This document shows, piece after piece, positions 51,767 to 58,996 of a DNA stretch of 64,000 nt. The notes under the pieces were generated by a model. It ran no database searches. It was not told the origin of the DNA and was given only the letters and a program-made list of their open reading frames with translations. This stretch comes from an uncultured Bacteroides sp. (lineage in GTDB: Bacteria > Bacteroidota > Bacteroidia > Bacteroidales > Bacteroidaceae), in assembly GCA_944319875.1 (NCBI GenBank), contig CALUFR010000101.1, positions 1 through 64,000 on the forward strand. The letters are read 5' to 3'. Each line of letters starts with the position of its first letter. The first letter of the stretch is position 1. The translations under genes and the position numbers were made by a program.

Positions 51767-52442
51767 TAACTTTGTCTGCGACATAGGTTTATTATACCCC
51801 ATATAATAACGAGAAAATCAAGCACCCCTCAAGTACCCCTCAAGTACCCCCTAAGACAAAGTACCCTCAAAAAGTACCCTCAAAAAAGTACCCTGTAAGC
51901 GATGAAAGTACACTCAAAAAGTACCCTGTAAACAAAGAAAGTTCGGAGAAAAAGTTCGGTGTAAACCTTCGGTGATTTGCAAAAATCTTCGGTGAAAAAA
52001 TTCGGAGACAACAGCAAAAGTTCGGGCAACCCACGTTTCTTTGTGGATTACAGGGAGCGGATTGTCACGGATAACCCAAACAGGTTGGCGGTATTTGGGA
52101 TGGCCTACACCTATTGTGACCGAGAAAACACGTCTGAACTACGTGGTGCTGACCATGCTCATAAGGAAACCCGATGAGGATGCTCCCACAAGAAAACCCC
52201 ATAAGAAAACCCCACAAGAAAACCCTACAAGAAAACCCTACAAGAAAGATGTGAGAATGAAGCAAATCCTTGAGTTCTACAAAGACCCAAAAACGACGTC
52301 TGAAATACTTGATTATTTAGACTTAAACAACAGGAAGAATCTTATGAAAACTTATCTGAATCCCATGTTAGAAGCCGGTATGCTCGTTATGACGGAACCT
52401 GAGACATCAACAAGTAAGAACCCTAAGTATAAAAACTTTTAA
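51767..52442 (+). pseudogene. Decayed gene with repeat-rich linker and winged-helix end
   Basis: After a -7 element (TAACTTTG at 51767-51774) come low-complexity repeats (AAGTACCC and TTCGG units, 51818-52025), a short coding-like piece in one frame (NPRFFVDYRERIVTDNPNR), and in another frame a linker and a winged-helix-like end (EFYKDPKTTSEILDYLDL, then MKTYLNPMLEAGML) stopping at 52442. The mix fits an AlbA_2-type ATP-binding regulator, a family with such linkers and ends, that has lost its start and taken frameshifts. The whole frame is broken. Family assignment is an inference. Confidence 0.5.
52190..52248. repeat. Four and a half copies of a 13-base repeat
   Basis: Units AAGAAAACCC(C/T)A(C/T) start at 52190, 52203, 52216 and 52229, with a partial copy at 52242. 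Because 13 is not a multiple of three, each added or lost unit shifts the frame of any coding sequence that runs through it. Confidence 0.8.
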
Positions 52443-52817
52443 TCTATACTTCGGCGATGAAGGTAAGAAACTCCGCTGTGCTGTTCCGTATTTCAAATTT
52501 CTTTGCCACTATTCAATGAGATATGATTAATCACAAATACAAAAGAGGAGTTGCATATAAGGGCAAATCATTTCATAATTGGTCTTTTGAGGTATGTTTT
52601 CATGGAGAATTTTGTTTCCAAATCCGTTTTTATTCGTTTCAGCTGAACAAGAATGAACTTTTTTCCGTATGTTTGTAAATGATATTGAGACATTGTTTCC
52701 TCTACAACAACGAGAAAATCATGCAGATAAACGTCAAAGAGATGCTTTATCAGAGAAAGTGCAAATCATGACGGCTATTGGCGCATCATCGTAAAACCAT
52801 AACAGAAGAAAATACCA
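52443..52817 (+). other. Gene-poor stretch with two tiny open frames
   Basis: Between the remnant and the helicase gene. Two overlapping small frames exist: 52523-52678 (51 residues) and 52669-52794 (41 residues, MFVNDIETLFPLQQRENHAD onward). The second reads like the end of a longer protein. Neither shows a known domain; I regard both as likely remnants. No clear promoter for the helicase gene was found. Confidence 0.35.
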
Positions 52818-55800
52818 ATGAAAATAGGCATATACGAGCAAATTATTAATCAATTATTTGAAAAGAAAATTTCTTCCATTGACCCAACTCGTTTCTATAT
52901 AGGAGAACGAACCATAGAAAAGAATGAAGTGGCCAAACTACTCTCTATGTACCTAAGCGGTATTTTCGAACAAATGCTTATAGACATAGCTAATACAACT
53001 ACGGATATAGAAGAGGATGAAGAGAGTTCTAAAGCAGATGTCTTAAAGAAAAGCATTGATTTAGCCAATTCCATTATTGACAAACTGGTAAAAGATTTCC
53101 ATTTAGAATCAGGAAACTTAGTATCAGCACAAGCCAAAATCCTAACAGCAGTTATCGACAAAACTCAATCTGATTATCCCAATCTATCCAAAAGGTTGAA
53201 AGAAATCATGCCTATTAAGGGGCTTGTGAATGGTGCACTATTTACGGGAAAAGGCATCAAACTATATACCGAATTACAAAAAGAAATAGGCTCGGCCAAC
53301 GAAATCCGTCTGATGGTATCATTCATCAAAAAGCGAGGGCTTGCATTGCTACGACCCCAACTAACGGAATTTACCAACAGAGGGGGCTTGCTAAAGGTAA
53401 TCACAACTACTTATATGAAAGCTACCGATTTTGAAGCAATCAAGCAACTGGCATGCCTTAAAAATACCGAAATCAAAATCACTTATGATGAAACATCAGA
53501 ACGTCTACATGCAAAGGCTTATATTTTTCTGCGTGAAACAGGTTTCAACACAGCCTATATCGGATCATCCAACATGTCCGAACAGGCCCTTGATACGGGA
53601 GCTGAATGGAACATTAAAGTGACACAAATAGAGCAACCTCGCATGATGAAAACTATCATGGGAGCTTTTGATGCTGCATGGTGGGCAGAAGGGTATGAGA
53701 CTTTTGTAAACGGTGAAGATGACATTCGATTAAAAACTGCACTTGACGAAAATTCTGATGCCGAAATTAATTTTAATGCACTCCAATTGATACGCCCATT
53801 TGACTACCAACAAGAGATATTGGAACAACTGCAAATGGAGCGCGAAGTAAGAGGACACTGGCGAAATCTTGTAATAGCCGCAACCGGTACAGGTAAAACC
53901 GTTATGGCAGCAAGTGATTATAAGGCTTTTGCTAATAGCCACGAACGGGCGCGCTTGTTATTTGTGGCCCATCGTGAAGAAATCCTCAGACAAAGCATGC
54001 GGACATTCCAACAAGTGCTTTGTGACTACAATTTTGGGGAGAAATGGTATGGAGGCAATGAGCCAAACAACTATGAGCATGTGTTTGCTTCTAAGGACAC
54101 ACTAAATAATCGCTTGGATGATTTACACTTACCAAAAGACTATTATGACTATATTATCATCGACGAAGTACATCACGTTGCCGCAGGATCTTATCGGAAA
54201 ATCATTGAATATTTCAAGCCAAAGATATTGTTAGGATTGACTGCCACACCCGAACGAATGGATGGTTATGATATCACCCAAGACTTTGATGGAACTATAT
54301 CGGCTGAAATCCGGCTGGACGATGCCCTGAATAAGGGATTATTAGCTCCATTCCATTATTATGGGATCACGGATTCTGTGGACTATACCGAAGTGACCTG
54401 GAACAGAGGACAATATGTAGCATCGGAATTATCACGTATTTACACATATAATGATGCACGAACAGGAGTAATATTGAAATCATTAGAAACTTATCTAACA
54501 ACCTCCAATATCCATAAAGTCAGAGCGTTATGCTTTTGCGTTGACCAAGAACATGCCCGATATATGGCAGCCAAATTCACGCTCTGTGGATTGAAAGCAG
54601 ATGTGCTCACAAGCGAAAATGCACAGATGCGTACTGCACTATATAGGAGATTAAAGAATAAAGAGATAAACTACTTGTTTGTAGTGGATATGTTCAATGA
54701 AGGCGTAGATATTCCTGAAATAGATACTATTTTATTTCTTCGCCCCACCGAGAGCCTCACGGTATTTATCCAACAATTCGGACGCGGCCTGCGTAGGGCA
54801 GAAGGGAAAACACATGTAGACATTTTTGACTATGTAGGAAATTGTCGTACAGAATTCAATTATACAGACCGCATGCGGGCCATAATTGGGCGAACTTCCA
54901 TGAGTGTAGAGGAAGAAATGGAACGTAACTGTCCACATTTACCTTTGGGATGCAAGATCACCCTTGAATCCAAAGCTAAAGAGTACATTATGAAGAACAT
55001 ACAAGGAGCTATAAGACGTTTCACGACACGAAAGATCACTACATTAGCTCAAAATTTTGAAAGGCATCATTCTGTACCGCTTACACTTACTAATTTCATC
55101 AAAATATATCAGATTCCCTTAAGTAAATTATATAACGAAAAAACATGGAATCAGATTCTGTATGAAGCCGGCATTGAGCAGCAACAATCCCGATTCAATG
55201 CTGAACTACACCGAGCAGTGTTTCGTAAATGGTTAGCAACAAATTCGTATAGCTATCTAAGTTTCATTAAGTATCTGGCAGAGATAAGTTTTAAAGTGAA
55301 TGTGGAGACACTAAATCCAGTCGAGCAAAAATTTCTGTTGATGCTCTATTATGACTTGTTTGAAAATGCAGGGTATTATAATCATCTTCAGAAGATGGTG
55401 GATGAACTTGCAACAGACTCTTATTTTTGCGCAGAACTTAAAGAAGTAATAACATTGCTCCTCCAAAACAGCAAAGCATACGAGAAACCGGATAATTCCA
55501 TGTTGCCCAATTTCCCATTAAAGTTACATGGAGTATATACGAAAGCTCAAATTCAAGTAGCTATAGGGACTTCTACACTTGAAAGAAAGTCATCATCTCG
55601 CGAAGGGGTAGAACGCAACAGAGCATTGCAAGTGGAAGCTATGTTTGTCGATATCATTAAGAACCGTGAAGAAGGCTCTACAACTGATTATGATGACAAA
55701 GCTCTTTCCCCCTACTTATTTCAATGGGACACACAAAATCGGGTGAGACCAGAGTCTAATGAAGGGAAAGCATACATCAATCAAACGCAAACGATGTTAT

Positions 55801-55997
55801 TATTTGTCCGCGAACAAAAAAACTTTGCAGAAGATAAATCACGCACCATGGGCTACGTATATTTAGGACGTGTCACCCTCCATCAATGGGAATATAAGAA
55901 TTTAGGAACTCGAAAGCAAATGCAAATCGTGTGGAATATGATTGAAGCAATTCCAGGCAGTGTAATGCACTTTGCCAGGATCAAAGAAATCGCATAA
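52818..55997 (+). CDS. PLD-nuclease / DEAD-like helicase / DUF3427 protein
   Basis: A 1059-residue cytoplasmic protein. Residues ~135-290 form a phospholipase-D-type nuclease domain with one HKD motif (H231, K233, S250, N252). Residues ~325-720 are an SF2 helicase with Walker A at 355-361 (ATGTGKT), DEVHH at 449-453, LTATPERMDG and motif VI QFGRGLRR. The C-terminal ~300 residues match DUF3427, a domain seen in this architecture. The combination suggests DNA unwinding coupled to cleavage and is often found in defence islands. It stands alone, AT-rich, ended by a hairpin terminator, with no methylase next to it. Confidence 0.88.
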   Translation: MKIGIYEQIINQLFEKKISSIDPTRFYIGERTIEKNEVAKLLSMYLSGIFEQMLIDIANTTTDIEEDEESSKADVLKKSIDLANSIIDKLVKDFHLESGNLVSAQAKILTAVIDKTQSDYPNLSKRLKEIMPIKGLVNGALFTGKGIKLYTELQKEIGSANEIRLMVSFIKKRGLALLRPQLTEFTNRGGLLKVITTTYMKATDFEAIKQLACLKNTEIKITYDETSERLHAKAYIFLRETGFNTAYIGSSNMSEQALDTGAEWNIKVTQIEQPRMMKTIMGAFDAAWWAEGYETFVNGEDDIRLKTALDENSDAEINFNALQLIRPFDYQQEILEQLQMEREVRGHWRNLVIAATGTGKTVMAASDYKAFANSHERARLLFVAHREEILRQSMRTFQQVLCDYNFGEKWYGGNEPNNYEHVFASKDTLNNRLDDLHLPKDYYDYIIIDEVHHVAAGSYRKIIEYFKPKILLGLTATPERMDGYDITQDFDGTISAEIRLDDALNKGLLAPFHYYGITDSVDYTEVTWNRGQYVASELSRIYTYNDARTGVILKSLETYLTTSNIHKVRALCFCVDQEHARYMAAKFTLCGLKADVLTSENAQMRTALYRRLKNKEINYLFVVDMFNEGVDIPEIDTILFLRPTESLTVFIQQFGRGLRRAEGKTHVDIFDYVGNCRTEFNYTDRMRAIIGRTSMSVEEEMERNCPHLPLGCKITLESKAKEYIMKNIQGAIRRFTTRKITTLAQNFERHHSVPLTLTNFIKIYQIPLSKLYNEKTWNQILYEAGIEQQQSRFNAELHRAVFRKWLATNSYSYLSFIKYLAEISFKVNVETLNPVEQKFLLMLYYDLFENAGYYNHLQKMVDELATDSYFCAELKEVITLLLQNSKAYEKPDNSMLPNFPLKLHGVYTKAQIQVAIGTSTLERKSSSREGVERNRALQVEAMFVDIIKNREEGSTTDYDDKALSPYLFQWDTQNRVRPESNEGKAYINQTQTMLLFVREQKNFAEDKSRTMGYVYLGRVTLHQWEYKNLGTRKQMQIVWNMIEAIPGSVMHFARIKEIA

Positions 55998-56005
55998 TAA
56001 TATAA

Positions 56006-56045
56006 AAAAGGCGCACTATCCTCTTCGGACAGCACGCCTTTTCAT
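56006..56045 (+). terminator. Terminator of the PLD-helicase gene
   Basis: Arms AAAAGGCG (56006-56013) and CGCCTTTT (56035-56042) flank an inner structure and lead into TCATTTTTT. It is nine bases after the stop. Confidence 0.75.
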
Positions 56046-56399
56046 TTTTTATTGCTTTAGAATTAAGACTTTTATTTTACTTCCTCAAATATAATACATA
56101 ATGAATATCAATCATTTACATATTAATGGTACAAATAAGGATAGTTTTATATGTAACGTACAGAAGCCATAATGACAATCATGGCTTTACATAGGCCAAA
56201 GAAAGATTTATATTTATTTAACTATCGCAATTTTACCCGATTTTCTTTATCACTTGTTAGCCGTTTTTGCAGATGGTATGCTTTTGTTTGCACAAACGCC
56301 ATAAAATGAAGTTGTTGCCTCTTTGCTGCTTATTTTTGACTTTCGTTTTTTACGGAAATACGTTATACCTTTGCAAAACAACCATAGATAAAAATAGTT
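56046..56399. other. AT-rich gene-free gap with one promoter element
   Basis: No gene seen. A seven-base hairpin (AAGCCAT / ATGGCTT, 56164-56187) lies midway. TACCTTTG at 56366-56373 is a -7 element 27 bases before the next gene; upstream TTTG at 56335-56338 is spaced too far (27 bases) for a standard pair. Confidence 0.5.
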
Positions 56400-57131
56400 A
56401 TGAAGCAAAAGCAACATATATTCCAGTCATGGGCAATAGAAGTAATAACGGTGCTTCTGGCATCCACAATATCATTCCCCGTGAGTGATGCTTTGGACGT
56501 ACAATTAAGCATTCTCCCTTTTGTCATGGTAGCTTGTTATGTTGCTCTAAAACTCATTTACCATTTATGCCTCTCTTTGTCGGCACATATCATATCCCTT
56601 GCTTCTTTATTCCATCATAAGCCTACACAATCTGACCGACAAACTGAAGCTGATTGCACTTTGGCCACTGCTATGTCTGCGGTCGACAACAACATCCAAA
56701 TGAAACGGATGGAGTTATTCCATTATGAATACCAGCATGAAGAGCAACAATATCTCCAGCAAAAAGAAAGGGAAGAAGATGAAAAGCTACAAGCCGTATT
56801 GCAATACACCCGAAATACATTCAGGCAGTTTGACTTTAGCGAAGAAGAAATCTTCCAAATCTGCGAATGTGTCCGATACTTTGTCACCAATCAGCAAGCT
56901 CTTAATGTAAACATTCACATCAAACGGCGTACAGCCGTTACCCAAATCTCATTAAAGAACTTCGCTTGGAACATTGCTTTTCAATACAACATCAGCCGGG
57001 ATGTCACGGCTCAATTCGTTATGCAGACATTTCGCGAATGGTTTGTCAATTCCACCCTTGATACAATCAGAAAAAATTTGAGAACAACGACAGGAAAGCA
57101 TAAGATTAAAATAGATGAGCACATTATTTAA
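56400..57131 (+). CDS. Membrane-anchored coiled-coil protein of unknown function
   Basis: A 243-residue protein. Two hydrophobic segments (about 12-33 and 38-66) place it in the inner membrane; residues ~100-145 form a very hydrophilic, Gln/Glu-rich likely coiled coil (EYQHEEQQYLQQKEREEDEK); the rest is a helical cytoplasmic domain. I do not recognise the family. It lies between the PLD-helicase gene and the zinc/HNH-like gene in the accessory island. A role in a mobile element or in defence is possible but not supported by any motif. Confidence 0.6.
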   Translation: MKQKQHIFQSWAIEVITVLLASTISFPVSDALDVQLSILPFVMVACYVALKLIYHLCLSLSAHIISLASLFHHKPTQSDRQTEADCTLATAMSAVDNNIQMKRMELFHYEYQHEEQQYLQQKEREEDEKLQAVLQYTRNTFRQFDFSEEEIFQICECVRYFVTNQQALNVNIHIKRRTAVTQISLKNFAWNIAFQYNISRDVTAQFVMQTFREWFVNSTLDTIRKNLRTTTGKHKIKIDEHII

Positions 57132-57202
57132 TACAAATTCAGCTAAATATATAATAATCGAATACTTAACCATACTTATAAAATTACATAGCCACCAGCA
57201 GG

Positions 57203-58207
57203 TTATTTATCAACAATACTAAACGTGTTGTCCTCATTTTCAATAATTAACCCATATTTTTTAAGAATTTCCTTATAGCAATAAACATAATGCTCAACGG
57301 TATATTTATCACCTAATTTCCCTGTATTTTGCATCATCTCTAAAATCTCATCCAACATTTCTTCAGGCAATTCTTTATTAAATATTTCCCGGTGCAATTC
57401 CTTAAAATTCTCAGATAATTGCATAGACTTTATTATTACACGAATAATAGTATTCGTTAATTGTGAAAATACAGCATAAGGAATTGGAGATATTTCTTCC
57501 ACTCTTTTACCATCGTTTAAATTCTCTTTTTTCAGTTCTAAACCAATTTCAAACAACTCAGTTTTATGTTTTTCTTCTTTCATATCAAATACCATTACTA
57601 ACATGAAATCATCAACAAACATAAGCACGTTATTAGCTTTTATATCCATACCTACAAATGTCCCATTCCCTGATTGTTTGGAATAATCTTTGCATCTAAA
57701 TACAGCATATTTTATATGAAGATTTTCAATACTATTGGAAACTAAAGCAAGTCGTAGTTTCTCTTCCAAATCTGGACTCAAACGGCTTCCTAAGTGCCCT
57801 GTTACTGATGCTCTCCAAATTAAAGAACACCAAAACAATAAAGCATCTGAGGGGGATATTTTTGTATTCTTGGTAGTGGCATTTTCTGAAAAATGCAAAT
57901 TTAGACTAGGAGCATATTTACTCTCTAAAGAAGCAAAAAAAACTTCGCAATCTTTGCAAAGGATATGGTCTACAACATCATAATTCTCTCTGCTATAAAA
58001 CTTTTCTTCATTGTCTGTTATATCCTTACGCTTTTCTTCATAAACATCTCTTCCAAAATAAGTATCAACAATACCATGTATTATCTTGAAGCCAATTTCA
58101 TGATCTCGTTTACCGTTTCCGTTTACACGTTTCATCAAAAAACTAGGGATGATATGGGAGCCAGTTTTATCTGCTTCACGCTGCTGACATAGTAAACACT
58201 TACTCAT
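57203..58207 (-). CDS. HNH-like / zinc-binding protein of unknown function
   Basis: A 334-residue cytoplasmic protein. Two CxxC pairs (C4-C7 and C84-C87) could hold one zinc ion, and the first is followed by GSHIIPSF (H18), a pattern like the start of an HNH or His-Me nuclease. No later catalytic His/Asn pair stands out, so the nuclease assignment is uncertain. The remaining ~240 residues are unfamiliar. AT-rich, in the accessory island, transcribed away from the restriction operon. Confidence 0.65.
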   Translation of the reverse strand: MSKCLLCQQREADKTGSHIIPSFLMKRVNGNGKRDHEIGFKIIHGIVDTYFGRDVYEEKRKDITDNEEKFYSRENYDVVDHILCKDCEVFFASLESKYAPSLNLHFSENATTKNTKISPSDALLFWCSLIWRASVTGHLGSRLSPDLEEKLRLALVSNSIENLHIKYAVFRCKDYSKQSGNGTFVGMDIKANNVLMFVDDFMLVMVFDMKEEKHKTELFEIGLELKKENLNDGKRVEEISPIPYAVFSQLTNTIIRVIIKSMQLSENFKELHREIFNKELPEEMLDEILEMMQNTGKLGDKYTVEHYVYCYKEILKKYGLIIENEDNTFSIVDK

Positions 58208-58325
58208 AAATAACGGAAATTAATAAGTTAAATTTTTAAATAATCAGAATCAACTATAATTGTTCCACCTTTATAGTATTGAAATACAAAGGAAAACAAA
58301 TAATCATAGCCATGCACATTAATAA

Positions 58326-58357
58326 CAAAGGTACGGAATTATTTTGTACAAAAACAA
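58326..58357 (-). promoter_or_regulatory. Candidate promoter of the zinc/HNH-like gene
   Basis: Minus strand: TACCTTTG at 58333-58326 with ATTG at 58357-58354 (20-base gap). It is about 120 bases before the gene start. Confidence 0.45.
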
Positions 58358-58598
58358 TGCATGGAAGTTCTCAGCCAGGGAATTAACAATATTAAGCACA
58401 TACTGTTCATACAAACAGTCATAACTGTCGTGATAACAAGATGCCAAAGTTCGAATCGCATCAATAATTACACGACTTCATTACATTGCTTATCTTTACA
58501 TAATGCATTTTTGCCTAGAAAAAGTTGAAAAAAATACAATACTATTATCATCAATATACTTGGTTTGTTCCATATTTTCAGATAAGAACATTCCTTAT

Positions 58599-58645
58599 AA
58601 ACACAACTTGATGGTTGTGTTTCTCAAATATTTATATTACCTTTG
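58599..58645 (+). promoter_or_regulatory. Promoter and operator-like palindrome of the type I restriction operon
   Basis: -7 element TACCTTTG at 58638-58645, with TTG at 58615-58617 (20-base gap). The -33 element lies inside a perfect nine-base inverted repeat, AAACACAAC at 58599-58607 and GTTGTGTTT at 58614-58622. An XRE regulator bound here would block polymerase, so the operon may be autoregulated. The rest of 58208-58673 has only the opposite promoter and weak repeats. Confidence 0.6.
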
Positions 58646-58673
58646 CATCCAGACAAGATAAGGTAATCTTTCA

Positions 58674-58973
58674 ATGAATACAACGACAGGCAAAATTCCT
58701 TGTAGGGCTTTGAAAGCCGCAAGGTACGAAACAGATGCAAAACAGGATAAAAAGGATTGGACGGAATACTCGCAGTTGATTGCCGCCGCTATGTCAAAAC
58801 GGATGGCGGAACTCGGCTTGACGCAACAAATGCTTGCCGAAAAAATGAACTGCACCCAGCAATACATATCCAAAGTACTGAAAGGCAAAAAGAACATGTC
58901 GTTGGAAACCATCTGCAAAATAGAAAACGCATTGGGTATTGAGATTATCAGAAGTCTGAACGGAAACGAGTAA
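58674..58973 (+). CDS. XRE-family helix-turn-helix regulator
   Basis: A 99-residue DNA-binding protein with an XRE/Cro domain at about 41-95: LTQQMLAEKMNCTQQYISKV with a following LKGKKNMSLETICKIENALG. It is first in the restriction operon, 23 bases before hsdR. It probably acts like a controller protein, setting the level or timing of restriction through the palindrome over its own -33 element. An antitoxin role is possible but no toxin gene adjoins it. Confidence 0.88.
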   Translation: MNTTTGKIPCRALKAARYETDAKQDKKDWTEYSQLIAAAMSKRMAELGLTQQMLAEKMNCTQQYISKVLKGKKNMSLETICKIENALGIEIIRSLNGNE

Positions 58974-58996
58974 CGAATAAATGGCAAAATAGGAAT

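Noticed and set aside
58674..58973. Antitoxin of a toxin-antitoxin pair
   Set aside because: No small toxin gene adjoins it; spacing places it in the restriction operon.
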